64,000 nt of DNA from Anaerolineaceae bacterium (GTDB lineage Bacteria; Chloroflexota; Anaerolineae; Aggregatilineales; Phototrophicaceae), in the NCBI GenBank assembly GCA_016124855.1, contig WGMX01000009.1:186001-250000 (forward strand), in the 5' to 3' direction. The notes under the pieces were generated by a model. It saw only the letters and a list, made by a program, of their open reading frames with translations. It made no database searches and was not told the DNA's origin. Shown here piece after piece: positions 8,911 to 18,088 of the stretch; within the stretch, counting starts at the first letter, position 1, and every line of letters starts with the position of its first letter. The translations under genes and the position numbers were made by a program.

Positions 8911-10062
8911 TTATGACGGGCGAGCCGACAGAGTGACGGGGATAGTTATTTTCTGCCCATCACGCAGTACGGTTAGATTAATTGTTTGACCGGGTGAAGT
9001 GTAATTAGCCAGATAGGATACTAAGCCGCTCATATCCGTAATGATGATGTCGTCGACAGCGGTAATAATATCAGCGGAAGTTGGCACACTTTCACCATTG
9101 ATTTCGGTTGGTCGTGAAGCGCTCTTAAGCCCGGCTTTATCCGCAGGGCCGTTTTTCTCGACACGGCTGACAACCACGCCGCGTGTATTATTTGGAATCT
9201 TCAACCCTTCGATCAACGCCAGATCAAGATTCGACGCGCCCTGAATACCCAAATAGCTGTAGTCAATCTTGCCGTCGCTGATCAAAATCTGTGACACACG
9301 CTTGACTAAATTACTGGGAATGGCAAATCCCACGCCCGAATTGCTGCGCGTTTCGCTCAAAATTTGGGAGTTCACACCGATGACTTCTCCCTGCAAATTC
9401 AGCAGCGGCCCACCGCTGTTGCCGGGGTTAATGGCTGCGTCGGTCTGAATAACTGAACCGACTGAATACTTGGTTTGTCCCGCGATGGTTCTGTCGAGCG
9501 CACTGATGATACCGGTCGTCAGAGTCCAGCGCTGGCTGAAAGGGCTGCCAATCGCTAAGGTGGTTTCCCCGATGAACAGCTTATCCGAGTCTCCAAAGGT
9601 CACAGGAGTTAGCCGGTCGGCTGGCAAATCAACTTTGATGACTGCCAAATCTGAATCAGGGTCTAGTCCGACGACCTCGCCTTTGACAATCGTACCGTCC
9701 AAAAAGTTCACTTCAATCTGGCTGGCATCCGCTACAACATGGTCGTTGGTGACGATGTTCCCCTGTGTATCGACGACGAAACCGGTGCCACTTGCGCCAA
9801 ATTGTGAACCATCAGGTGATGTACCGGTCACATTTATGGAAACAACCGACGGGCTTACCCGATTGTAAATATCTGAAAAATAACGTTCGTTTTCGGTAAC
9901 GGGTAGAGAAACAGGCATCGCAGTGGCTTGCTGCTTGGGTAGTAAATAAACCGAACTGGCCGAGGTGCTCATGACCGTCGTGCCGATAACAAAGCCAAAT
10001 GCGACCAAAAATAGCGCTACAACAACGAATAACGCACGCTTTGGATATTTGCTGGGCATCAT
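8911..10062 (-). CDS. HtrA/DegP-family membrane-anchored serine protease
   Basis: A 383-residue envelope quality-control protease. An N-terminal membrane anchor (about 10-30) is followed by a trypsin-like domain with the triad His108 (TNDHVVAD), Asp138 (DSDLAVIK) and Ser216 (NPGNSGGPL), and then a single PDZ domain (about 270-380) that binds C-terminal peptides and tunes activity. One PDZ domain and an anchor make it more like DegS/HtrA of Gram-positives and Chloroflexi than DegP. Start ATG (the first of two) with GGAG six bases upstream. It is monocistronic, with a strong terminator downstream. Confidence 0.95.
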   Translation of the reverse strand: MMPSKYPKRALFVVVALFLVAFGFVIGTTVMSTSASSVYLLPKQQATAMPVSLPVTENERYFSDIYNRVSPSVVSINVTGTSPDGSQFGASGTGFVVDTQGNIVTNDHVVADASQIEVNFLDGTIVKGEVVGLDPDSDLAVIKVDLPADRLTPVTFGDSDKLFIGETTLAIGSPFSQRWTLTTGIISALDRTIAGQTKYSVGSVIQTDAAINPGNSGGPLLNLQGEVIGVNSQILSETRSNSGVGFAIPSNLVKRVSQILISDGKIDYSYLGIQGASNLDLALIEGLKIPNNTRGVVVSRVEKNGPADKAGLKSASRPTEINGESVPTSADIITAVDDIIITDMSGLVSYLANYTSPGQTINLTVLRDGQKITIPVTLSARPS

Positions 10063-10215
10063 TTATTCTCCGTAGGCTGAAACATTACCAGAGTCACTTT
10101 ATACAATACAACGAGAATAGCTTTCATCTATGAGAGATGGCTGAATTCAGAGTTAAGCCTCAATCAACAATCTTCAATGTTAGAGGTTTAAGCTGGACAA
10201 TAGACATGCGGTCAA

Positions 10216-10848
10216 TCACGGGTGAAGTAAGTGCGCAAAAGTTTTACTGCGGGCATGTGCTAGGAGAATATCAATGCATTCTTGTAGATTGATTTGCAGC
10301 CCCAACAAACTGCGCGGTAATTCTTTTTCGTTTTGGGCTTGTGCAATCGCTTCCGCAATGTGGTTCGCATAGCGCAAATATACTTTTTCGTCACCGTAAG
10401 TGGTTTCGATGCATACTGCCGCGCCGGCGCCAATGACATAAACATATGATGTCGCCTCGAGTTGTCTCCATTGCAGAAGAGCCGCCTCATTCTCCAATGT
10501 TTTACTTATCGCCTCCACCAGAGAATCATCCAGAAATTCGCGGAGGTGTATGCGTGAGTCCAGCAACATTGAAGCACTTACAAATTCGGTAAGAGCCGGC
10601 AATGCGCGGGCTGTAGTAACTTGACCGAGTGCATAGGCCGTTTGCTCCGCCGAAAGAAGTTGACTCCATTTGGCTGCGGTTTGGGCGGAGTAGACCAATA
10701 ATGCGTCACAACCATTCAAGTGGACTTTATCCATAAATGGTTGAAATTCCATCCACGAACCGTGCGCCGATGGTTTAGTAATTTCGGTAAACCATAAGCG
10801 CGCCTGGAACAAACCCATCGGTCGAAACGACAAAATTACCTCCTGCAT
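10216..10848 (-). CDS. Conserved hypothetical protein
   Basis: A 210-residue soluble protein, largely alpha-helical, with no signal peptide and no motif I recognise. An aromatic N-terminus (FRPMGLFQARLWFTEI) precedes Ala- and Leu-rich helices and a predicted beta stretch YVYVIGAGAAVCIETTYGD. Start ATG with AAGGA six bases before it. It sits between htrA and the TPR/SH3b gene, but a terminator at 10903-10932 separates it from the latter. No function is assigned. Confidence 0.6.
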   Translation of the reverse strand: MQEVILSFRPMGLFQARLWFTEITKPSAHGSWMEFQPFMDKVHLNGCDALLVYSAQTAAKWSQLLSAEQTAYALGQVTTARALPALTEFVSASMLLDSRIHLREFLDDSLVEAISKTLENEAALLQWRQLEATSYVYVIGAGAAVCIETTYGDEKVYLRYANHIAEAIAQAQNEKELPRSLLGLQINLQECIDILLAHARSKTFAHLLHP

Positions 10849-10902
10849 ACTGATCCTTATTTGAATTGTATGCTCAGAAGGCGTGAGGAATTCTTAAGAT
10901 CA

Positions 10903-10932
10903 ATAAAAACGGAGAGCAGTTTGCTCCCCGTC
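10903..10932 (-). terminator. Terminator of the TPR/SH3b gene
   Basis: Read on the minus strand, a hairpin with arms GACGGGGAGC and GCTCTCCGT is followed by TTTTTATTG, 28 bases past the stop at 10960. Confidence 0.8.
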
Positions 10933-10959
10933 TTAATGCTGTTCCAATTTATTCGCGCA

Positions 10960-13356
10960 TTAGCCGAGCGTGGGGCAGTTATCAAACGGTGTGACTGTAT
11001 CTGCCCGTACCCAACCTTTGATCTCGCTGCTGCCTTCGATGACGGCATAAATATAGTACCAGACGCGCCCATCATCCACACTGCGATCCTGCCGTAAGAC
11101 ATCAGCCGATGACCGGACGGGCAGGTTACCAATGAGAATGCCCTTAACACTCGCCTGCGCCCGAACATTGATACCTGCCTGACTGTTGTTGAAGATGCGG
11201 CATAAGACCGGAGGCGTATTAGTCACGGTCGGGGTCAATGTGATGGTGGGTGTCATGCTCGGTGTGAAAGTTGGCGTAATGGTTGGCGTATGAGTCGGCG
11301 TCGCGGTTTCTGTTGGTGTGAGTGACGGCGTTACGGTGAACGACGGTGTTATCGTTGGCGACGGTGTATACGTCCAAGTGGGTGTATAGGACGCGGTGGG
11401 CGTGAAACTTGCCGTTGAGGTCAACGTGGGAAGCGGCGTGTCACTTGGAAGGGGTGTGATGCTGGGTGTTGGCGTTACTGTTGGCGTGGAGGTCGGCGGC
11501 GGAAACAATACCGGTGACCAAACGCCGCGTGTTGCGAACAAGGTGACTAATCCGAAAATGATGATTCCGCCAATAATGCTGCCAATGCGAATAGAACTTC
11601 GCCGCCGCAGAGCTTTCAGGCTGTTTTCCGCACGTATAATTTCAGAACGCCGCCCAAGAACTCTAAAGGGTTCTTCATGCAGCGCGGAAATCCACGCTTC
11701 AGCCTCGCCGGTGTGACCTTCTTCTACCGCAAATTCGGCGCGTTCGATGTAGCGCGCCAGCAGGTCGCTGACCACGTTTCGGTAGCGTTCGTCCTGCGAA
11801 TAATCGCGCAGGCCGGCTAACATTGACCGCGCTTGTGAGAGTTCGTTATCAAAGTTTTGGGCAATTAAGGCGGATGCCCGTTCAATAACCTGTTTCGCGC
11901 GCTGCATGTCGCTGGTCGTTCCACGAGTTTCTAATAACTGTGTGGAAAGCGCGCTGTCGCTAGGATCAAGTTTTGTGCCTAGTTCGAGGAGTTGGAGCGC
12001 TTCGTTGGTTAATGCTAAGCGTTCGTCCAAACGGTTTCCGTTTTGTGCGCGGCTTAACGCAACTTGTGCTTGATCGTTGAGCTGCGTTTTGATGCCGTTC
12101 AAACGGTTGTTGGCGTTCTGGGTAAGTTGTGCCAAGCGAGGACTGTCCGGCAAAATCTGGCGCACACGCATCAGAATGCTTAACACATTTTGAAGTTGGG
12201 CGACTTGCTCGGTCAATGGCCCGCTTAACATGCTCAATTGTACAGCGGCTTGGTCGGTATCCTGTTGCAACCGGCGCAAGGTTTCGATGCGTTCTTCGGC
12301 TTGTGGATCATTGGGTACAACACGTAAAGCGCCTTCATACTTACGAAGGGCTTCTGACCAGTTATCCGTTTTGATGAGTCGGTCACCATCCATCAAGAGT
12401 TCGCGTGCCAGCGCCAAATCTTGAATATCGAGCAGGGCTTGTTCAGCATCTTTCCAACTGAGTATGCCGCTGCGTTCGGCTAAATCACGGGCTTCGCGAT
12501 AGAGTTTTTCGGCTTCATCATAATTGCCTGCGCGTACCAGCGAATTGGCACGATTGTAAGCGACACGTGCATCAAACGGAATGCGGTGGTCAGGCACAAC
12601 GCCACGTATGAGATTGTCTTCGGCTTTTTGGCGATATTCCAATGCGGTCGGGTTACCCGGTTGGTGCGTCAGGATGCGATTTGCGAGATCAACTGTTTGT
12701 TGATAATCACCGGCATAATATGCTTGTGTGAGATCAGAGATAAGTTCATCAACATCAACTGTGTTGTATCCGTTTCCGGCTCGTCCGGGCATTCGCCGCG
12801 CCGATGTGTCCTGATATATTTCTTCTTCGGGAGCAGGATAGCCGGATGAAGTTGGATAGGAACGGGGTGGGGCGGCAGGCTCGACTGCGGTGGGTATGGC
12901 AGGCGCTAAAGCTGTTGCGCCGGATGTGGTTGGACGCTTCACACCATAACGGGCATATAAATCATTTACGCGCTGCATGGCCTGCTGGCTGCGAGCAGCG
13001 GATTCTTGTAATAAGGCAATAACGTCTGCATCTTGGGGATTTAGAGCCAGCGCCTCGGCCAAAATATCAATGGCTTCGTCTACATCGTCGTCATCACCCG
13101 CAATTTCGATTCGGATACGCGCACGACGTATTAACCCACGAACAGTGGCGGCTGTTGGAGAAGTCGGGCTGCTCAAACGCGCTAATTCCCCGAATAAGGC
13201 TTGAGCGGCTGCTTCGTAAGGCGTATTTTTTGCATCAGTTAGCAGAGTACGTGCAGTTCGCTCGAGTTGGGTATTGTCGTTGTTTTCGCCGGCTTGCGCA
13301 GCATTTTGAATTTGCTGACGAAGATCATCCAGCCGTTCTTGTAAATTACTTCCCAT
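10960..13356 (-). CDS. Membrane protein: TPR repeats, TM segment, Thr/Pro spacer, SH3b domain
   Basis: A 798-residue protein in four parts. The cytosolic N-terminal half is helical and contains TPR-like repeats (for example AYYAGDYQQTVDLANRILTH). One membrane helix follows near 590 (IGSIIGGIIIFGLVTLFA). After it comes a spacer of about 100 residues built from TPT/TPS units, presumably extended and outside the membrane, and then a C-terminal bacterial SH3 domain (GINVRAQ ... WYYIYAV ... GWVRADTV) of the kind that binds cell-wall peptides. It may couple envelope sensing to cytosolic partners; that is inference. The upstream ATG at 13377 has no ribosome site, while the ATG at 13356 follows AGGAAGAAGG, so that start is used. 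It is divergent from the NIPSNAP-like gene. Confidence 0.85.
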   Translation of the reverse strand: MGSNLQERLDDLRQQIQNAAQAGENNDNTQLERTARTLLTDAKNTPYEAAAQALFGELARLSSPTSPTAATVRGLIRRARIRIEIAGDDDDVDEAIDILAEALALNPQDADVIALLQESAARSQQAMQRVNDLYARYGVKRPTTSGATALAPAIPTAVEPAAPPRSYPTSSGYPAPEEEIYQDTSARRMPGRAGNGYNTVDVDELISDLTQAYYAGDYQQTVDLANRILTHQPGNPTALEYRQKAEDNLIRGVVPDHRIPFDARVAYNRANSLVRAGNYDEAEKLYREARDLAERSGILSWKDAEQALLDIQDLALARELLMDGDRLIKTDNWSEALRKYEGALRVVPNDPQAEERIETLRRLQQDTDQAAVQLSMLSGPLTEQVAQLQNVLSILMRVRQILPDSPRLAQLTQNANNRLNGIKTQLNDQAQVALSRAQNGNRLDERLALTNEALQLLELGTKLDPSDSALSTQLLETRGTTSDMQRAKQVIERASALIAQNFDNELSQARSMLAGLRDYSQDERYRNVVSDLLARYIERAEFAVEEGHTGEAEAWISALHEEPFRVLGRRSEIIRAENSLKALRRRSSIRIGSIIGGIIIFGLVTLFATRGVWSPVLFPPPTSTPTVTPTPSITPLPSDTPLPTLTSTASFTPTASYTPTWTYTPSPTITPSFTVTPSLTPTETATPTHTPTITPTFTPSMTPTITLTPTVTNTPPVLCRIFNNSQAGINVRAQASVKGILIGNLPVRSSADVLRQDRSVDDGRVWYYIYAVIEGSSEIKGWVRADTVTPFDNCPTLG
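11205..11515 (-). repeat. Tandem TP-coding low-complexity repeat
   Basis: Degenerate short repeats (GTTGGCGT-like on the plus strand) that encode the Thr/Pro spacer of the TPR/SH3b protein. The frame stays open, so this is coding, but such repeats can change length by slippage. A similar tract lies at 56260-56600 in another gene. Confidence 0.75.
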
Positions 13357-13487
13357 TCGACCTTCTTCCTGATTCATTACTATTGAAAGTTACCCTATTT
13401 AAGATTTGGGAGCAAGGGAAATATTTTTCATGTGTTTGACAAAGCGGTATGTGTTAAAATAGGGATTAGGGAGAAATGGAAATAAAG

Positions 13488-13817
13488 ATGACCTTTCCTA
13501 TTCGAATTGTTCCACGCTATCGATTGCTGTTACGTTATGACATTCGCAGTGAGGCGATGGATTCATACTATGAGTTCGTTATGAACGAATTTATACCCGC
13601 GCTCCAAAGTATGGGATTGTATATGGCCGGTGTCTGGCATACTGCTTACGGTAACTACCCTAACCGGCAGGTCGAGTTTATTGGAGACAACCGCGAGATA
13701 TTCCGGGAAGTTTTGCAAAGCGAACGTTGGGAAATCCTCGAATCGAAATTACAGTCATTTACATTACACTACGAGCGCAAACTTGTTCGTTATCGCCAAG
13801 ACCGTTTCCAATTTTGA
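13488..13817 (+). CDS. NIPSNAP-like small protein
   Basis: About 109 residues, fitting the dimeric alpha/beta-barrel (ferredoxin-like) NIPSNAP style: an N-terminal strand LLLRYDIR, a helix YYEFVMNEFIPALQSMG, strand VWHTAYG, strand RQVEFIGD, helix, and the terminal strand FTLHYERKLVRYR. The family assignment is by pattern only. The start could be the ATG at 13476 or 13488: AGGGAG is two bases from the first and fourteen from the second, so neither spacing is ideal. It is the first gene of a co-directional run with a receiver, a pseudo-phosphatase and an LCP protein. Confidence 0.6.
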   Translation: MTFPIRIVPRYRLLLRYDIRSEAMDSYYEFVMNEFIPALQSMGLYMAGVWHTAYGNYPNRQVEFIGDNREIFREVLQSERWEILESKLQSFTLHYERKLVRYRQDRFQF

Positions 13818-13855
13818 GCCTGAACAGGTTTTCGGTTTAGTATTAAGGCCGTTTT

Positions 13856-14221
13856 ATGGATCATCTAGCTCTAATTGTGGATGACGATCCACATACATTA
13901 ATGCTGTGGAACGCTGTGCTTAAACCTTCTGGTATTGAGGTTATTCAGGCTGGCGATGGTTCCCAAGCTTTGAGCATTTTAGAGCAGCGAACCCCTACTA
14001 TCCTCCTGCTTGACATGCTTATGCCCTATGTTAGCGGACAAGATGTATTAAATTTTGTGGCCCAGACGCCACGACTGAATGATATGTATGTGGTTATCAT
14101 CAGCGCGCATCGCCAGCCGGAATCTGCGCAGCTTTCCCGTGCAAACGCGGTGCTGCTGAAACCTATTCGCCCCGTAGAAATCCGCGATTTGATTCAACAG
14201 GCTATTTCTCGTCCAACTTAA
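13856..14221 (+). CDS. Stand-alone response-regulator receiver protein
   Basis: A 121-residue CheY-like receiver with no output domain. The acidic pocket (VDDDP, residues 8-12), the phosphoacceptor Asp in LLLDMLMP and the conserved Lys in VLLKPIRP are intact, so phosphorylation by a partner kinase is expected. It follows the NIPSNAP-like gene by 38 bases, with AAGG seven bases ahead of its ATG. No cognate kinase is adjacent; the histidine kinase at 30128 lacks a receiver and is a possible but unproven partner. Confidence 0.92.
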   Translation: MDHLALIVDDDPHTLMLWNAVLKPSGIEVIQAGDGSQALSILEQRTPTILLLDMLMPYVSGQDVLNFVAQTPRLNDMYVVIISAHRQPESAQLSRANAVLLKPIRPVEIRDLIQQAISRPT

Positions 14222-14366
14222 TGTTTTGGTTATTGGCTGCTAAATATGAATAGTGTCTGAATTTGCCATGAGGAGCGCAATACTGATGGCGTTTAGTGTT
14301 GTCGCTAGACTTAAATCATGTAGAATCAAGGTTTAGGATATTCATAATGGCTAGTGAGAACTTTTG

Positions 14367-16514
14367 ATGGCTTTTGATTTTGAAGCGCTCGTCGGACATT
14401 TATATGTGGTGGGTGGTCGGTCTCTGGCGACCCAGCCACCGGGAATGTTGGTGGAAGTTGCGCCGAAGAAAGCTGCCCGGGGGCGCGAACTGGATACGAT
14501 TTTTATTCTGGTCACGCCTTCCGGAGATGTAACAGCCCCCGCAGCATTTTATGACCAGATGGCTAATCTGGCGGCAGAACGTTACTTTAATAGTACGGGC
14601 AGTGTTACTGCTGGCCTGCGCAGCGTTTTCAATTCACTCAATCAAGATTTGGTCGATCATAACGGTGAAGGCAAGCGCCATTATGAGGCAAATCTGGTCT
14701 GTGGCGTATTAAAAGACAACGAACTTTTTCTCGCCCGTGTTGGAGCAGGAATCGCGCTTTATCGTCATATGGGCGAAATGAATCCATTTCCAACCGATTT
14801 TACGAGTGATGAGGCGCTTTATCGACCGCCTTTGGGTGTTCAGCCCGTACCTGACATCAGAATGACGCGTTACGGCGTGATGCAGGGCAGCCGCTTGGTG
14901 CTGTCTGACTCGCGGCTGGCGGATTTGGACATGGGGCGGATGACAGCCGCTTTGTGTACCAATGAGATCGCGGACGTGTTGGTGGGTTATAAAGAACTTG
15001 TTTCAACACAAATGACCATGATGGCAATTGAGTTTGTGCCGCCCGAAACGCCGTCGCCTGCCTCTGTAAAAGATGAACGTTCGTCTTCCCGTGCGCCTTC
15101 CGCGAGTACAACTCAGTCTGCTAGTGCGACATCCAGCGCAGCCGAAGGGCAGTCAACTCCCGAAACATCGGAGCCAGCGAGCCGGCGTGTTGACGGCGTA
15201 TTTGTGGCGCAGCTCAAAGCGATAGCCGCCGGTATTGTTTTATTTTTCGCCCGCATCTTAGCCAGCATTAACCGCATCCTTGACCGTATCTTCCCGCCTC
15301 CACCGGAAGGCAAGCGAGGTTGGTTCCGTACATCAACAGCTATCGCGATTAGTATCTTAATTCCGGTTGCGATTGTTGTGTTGGTGGCTGGTTTGGGATT
15401 AGCGAGTACAGGCATTACCGAATTTGAAACGTGTGTGGGCGACGCAAGCAAGACAGCGAATGTGGCACGTAGCATCAATTCAACTGATCGGGCAGGTACA
15501 TTGGCGGCGTGGAACGCGGTTGTGAGCAAGGTCGGAGAGTGTGACAAACTGCATCCGAATGACCCGACCATGATTTCGTTGATTCGAGAAGCCCAAAGTG
15601 TAAAAGATGCGCTGTTCCAGATCGAGCGCCGTCATGTGGTGGCGCTGAAGTCCTTTCAAAACGCCAACCTGACCCGCGCGGTATTGCAGGGGCAGGATTT
15701 ATACGTTCTGGACTCGCAAAATCAACTGGTGCAGCGTATTGCCCTTAAGACCAACGATGATGGTACGGTTGAGGCCGCTTCCAGCGAACCGATGACCGCC
15801 ATGCGGCGCGGCGCGGTGATCGGGCAGTACCGCGTATCCGATTTGATTGATATTGTTTGGTCGGATGATACGACGCAGATTACCGCGCTCGACAAAGATG
15901 GTTTGCTTATACAATGTTCCCCGCGTTTTCGTCAGGACTGCGAGGTACAAAAACTGCTTCGCAGCGAAAGTTGGGTGAGTCCGCTCAAGATGGAGTTGTG
16001 GGAAGGGCGGCTGTATCTGCTTGACCCCGGCGCAAACCAGATTTGGCGCTATGACAGCACTGGAGGGAGTTTCGCCAGTTCGCCGATTGAATATTTCGCG
16101 GGTGACGTGCGTCCTCAAATTCAGAACGCGGTAGGTTTCGGGATTTATTCGAGCGGGACAACCGGCGGGTCGATATTCATTTTGACTGCTGATGGGCAGA
16201 CCACAAAATGGCTCGGTGGTAAACAGACACCATTCGTTTATGCGGGTTTTCCGGATGGGCAGCAGCTTGCAGGCGCAGACTCATTTTATTTGAACCCTGA
16301 CCCAATCGGACAAGGCTTGTTTATTACCCAACGTTCAAGCCGCACGATTTTTGAAACATCACTTTCAGGTACATGGTTCGGTAGTTATCAAGTTTATGAA
16401 GAGGATAAATTCGCGTCGTTGAACGGCGTGGTGGCCGACGCTAATCTGCAAATTGTTTATGTGCTGTCGGGAAATTCGGTGTTCGTTCTGGATACCAAGC
16501 GTCCCGCGCAGTAG
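14367..16514 (+). CDS. PP2C-like pseudophosphatase, TM segment and extracellular propeller-like domain
   Basis: A 715-residue protein. Residues 1-235 resemble a PP2C phosphatase fold (LVCGVLKDNELFLARVG, then GSRLVLSDSRLADLD), but the metal-binding positions are changed: the usual GDSR is GAGI and no RG..NED motif is seen, so it is probably inactive. A Ser/Ala-rich linker leads to a membrane helix near 330 (AIAISILIPVAIVVLVAGLG). The C-terminal 330 residues are repeated beta-strand units (DLYVLDSQNQL, GRLYLLDPGANQIWRYD, VVYVLSGNSVFVLD-like) that suggest a beta-propeller outside the membrane. ATG at 14367 is used in preference to TTG three bases earlier. It lies upstream of the LCP gene, so a role in envelope sensing is plausible. 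Confidence 0.75.
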   Translation: MAFDFEALVGHLYVVGGRSLATQPPGMLVEVAPKKAARGRELDTIFILVTPSGDVTAPAAFYDQMANLAAERYFNSTGSVTAGLRSVFNSLNQDLVDHNGEGKRHYEANLVCGVLKDNELFLARVGAGIALYRHMGEMNPFPTDFTSDEALYRPPLGVQPVPDIRMTRYGVMQGSRLVLSDSRLADLDMGRMTAALCTNEIADVLVGYKELVSTQMTMMAIEFVPPETPSPASVKDERSSSRAPSASTTQSASATSSAAEGQSTPETSEPASRRVDGVFVAQLKAIAAGIVLFFARILASINRILDRIFPPPPEGKRGWFRTSTAIAISILIPVAIVVLVAGLGLASTGITEFETCVGDASKTANVARSINSTDRAGTLAAWNAVVSKVGECDKLHPNDPTMISLIREAQSVKDALFQIERRHVVALKSFQNANLTRAVLQGQDLYVLDSQNQLVQRIALKTNDDGTVEAASSEPMTAMRRGAVIGQYRVSDLIDIVWSDDTTQITALDKDGLLIQCSPRFRQDCEVQKLLRSESWVSPLKMELWEGRLYLLDPGANQIWRYDSTGGSFASSPIEYFAGDVRPQIQNAVGFGIYSSGTTGGSIFILTADGQTTKWLGGKQTPFVYAGFPDGQQLAGADSFYLNPDPIGQGLFITQRSSRTIFETSLSGTWFGSYQVYEEDKFASLNGVVADANLQIVYVLSGNSVFVLDTKRPAQ

Positions 16515-16549
16515 GGTAAGCGTAGGCTACACTTGCGAATGACTTGCGC

Positions 16550-16555
16550 TATAAT
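16550..16555 (+). promoter_or_regulatory. Candidate -10 element of the LCP gene
   Basis: TATAAT preceded by GC (GCTATAAT) lies 36 bases before the ATG of the LCP gene, right after the stop of the upstream gene. It gives that gene a possible promoter of its own. There is no clear -35. Confidence 0.45.
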
Positions 16556-16590
16556 GCCGTGAGTTTTGGTATTGTGGAGCAAGTGGTTTT

Positions 16591-18051
16591 ATGCGTATTC
16601 CTGCTTGGTTGTTCATTATTGGTGTGGTCCTTTTGATGGGACTGACAGCCATTTTGTCATTGGTTGCATTTAGTGTTGCCCGACAGGTCGCGATTGATGT
16701 TGGCAATAATACTGGCCCGTCATCTTTCGGTGTAAACGTTGCGGATTTGCCCACGCCGACGCGTGTACCGGTTCAATCCCTTTCAACGCCGATTGCGACG
16801 ATCAGCGGTGCAGGTGTAGGCACTGAAGCGACAGCCGTTTCCACAGCCGTTGCACCGGTTGCGACGGCTACTTTAGACCTTGCACCGGAATGGACAGATA
16901 CAAAACGTATCAACATTTTGCTATTGGGCATTGACCAGCGCAGCGCGCTTAACGACCCCGGCCCATTCCGTACCGATACCATGATGATTGTGAGTATTGA
17001 TCCGGTACGCAAGACGGCTGGTATCCTCTCGATTCCGCGTGACCTGTGGGTGAGCATCCCCGGATTTAAACAAGAACGTATCAATAACGCTAACTTTTTG
17101 GGCGATGCAAATGGCTATCCCGGTGGCGGGCCAGCGCTGGCAGCCGAAACGGTACACCAAGTATTCGGTATCCCGATTGATAAATATTTGCTGATCAATT
17201 TTGATGTGTTCACGAAGGTCGTGAGTACACTTGCACCGGATGGGGTACAGGTTTGCCCGAACGAGGCGATCCATGACACCAGTTATCCTGATTCCGGTAA
17301 CGGATTTATCACGGTTGATTTTCCGGCAGGATGCCAAATTTTGGACGCGGAAAAGCTGCTGCAATATGCGCGTACCCGACACGGGGCGACCGATTTTGAC
17401 CGCGCGGGACGGCAGCAGGAAGTGATGCGGGCGGTTCGGGATAAAGTATTGAGCGTGGGTGGCATATCCCAGTTTGTGGTACAAGCGCCCAAACTCTACA
17501 GTGATTTAACCGGCGGGTTTAAGACGAATCTTTCGCTCGACGAAATTCTGGGTCTGGGTTCGTTGGTGATGCAAATCCCGAAAGAGAATTTCCATTTTGG
17601 GGTGATGAATTACCTGTATGTTGACCAAGCGAAAACCACGACTGGTGATGATGTTCTCATCCTAAAAACGAGCGCGGTACGTCCGTTGTTGCAGCAGGTG
17701 TTTAACCCTGAAGTGAGTACGTCACTTTCTGACTTGCGGTCACGGGCGGAGGCTGAGAAAGCCAGTATCGTGGTACTGAACAACACCGATCAAGCTGGAT
17801 TAGCCGGCAAGGTGCGCGATTGGCTGACCGGCAAGCAGGTTTCGGTGACTGAGGTGGGCAATACACCCGCAGCGACCAATACTAATACCATCATTCGTGT
17901 TTACACGGGTAAGGTGTGGACGGGCAAGTATCTGGCGGCCTTGCTGGGTTTATCCGAAGACCGGATTCAACCGGGCGGTGATGGGTTGACGAGCAAGGAT
18001 GTGTCGATTGTGGTCGGGCCGGATATTGTTCCGATATTAAGCAGTCCATAA
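16591..18051 (+). CDS. LytR-CpsA-Psr (LCP) family wall-polymer ligase
   Basis: A 486-residue membrane-anchored protein. One N-terminal helix (about 5-30) and a Thr/Pro-type linker lead into the LCP domain (about 105-350), with the family marks NILLLGIDQR, FRTDTMMIVSID, SIPRDLWVSIPG, LLQYARTRHG and DFDRAGRQQEVM. These Arg and Asp residues bind the polyprenyl pyrophosphate. LCP enzymes transfer wall polymers from lipid carriers to peptidoglycan. The last 100 residues (IVVLNNTDQAGLAGKVRDWL onward) are a LytR_C domain. The substrate in Chloroflexi is not known. It follows the pseudophosphatase gene by 76 bases. Confidence 0.93.
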   Translation: MRIPAWLFIIGVVLLMGLTAILSLVAFSVARQVAIDVGNNTGPSSFGVNVADLPTPTRVPVQSLSTPIATISGAGVGTEATAVSTAVAPVATATLDLAPEWTDTKRINILLLGIDQRSALNDPGPFRTDTMMIVSIDPVRKTAGILSIPRDLWVSIPGFKQERINNANFLGDANGYPGGGPALAAETVHQVFGIPIDKYLLINFDVFTKVVSTLAPDGVQVCPNEAIHDTSYPDSGNGFITVDFPAGCQILDAEKLLQYARTRHGATDFDRAGRQQEVMRAVRDKVLSVGGISQFVVQAPKLYSDLTGGFKTNLSLDEILGLGSLVMQIPKENFHFGVMNYLYVDQAKTTTGDDVLILKTSAVRPLLQQVFNPEVSTSLSDLRSRAEAEKASIVVLNNTDQAGLAGKVRDWLTGKQVSVTEVGNTPAATNTNTIIRVYTGKVWTGKYLAALLGLSEDRIQPGGDGLTSKDVSIVVGPDIVPILSSP

Positions 18052-18054
18052 AGT

Positions 18055-18088
18055 CACCAGTCGTTAGTCTCCAGTTTCCAGCTTAGAA
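18055..18088. repeat. Low-complexity intergenic repeat (TCCAGTTTCCAG type)
   Basis: The words caccagtcgttagtctcc and agtttccagct form short imperfect direct repeats next to structured element copy A. Comparable tracts lie at 36320-36350 and 42005-42025. Confidence 0.45.

Noticed and set aside
11205..11515. CRISPR-like or satellite repeats
   Set aside because: The repeats are in frame, encode a Thr/Pro spacer and have no regular spacers, so they are coding low-complexity sequence.
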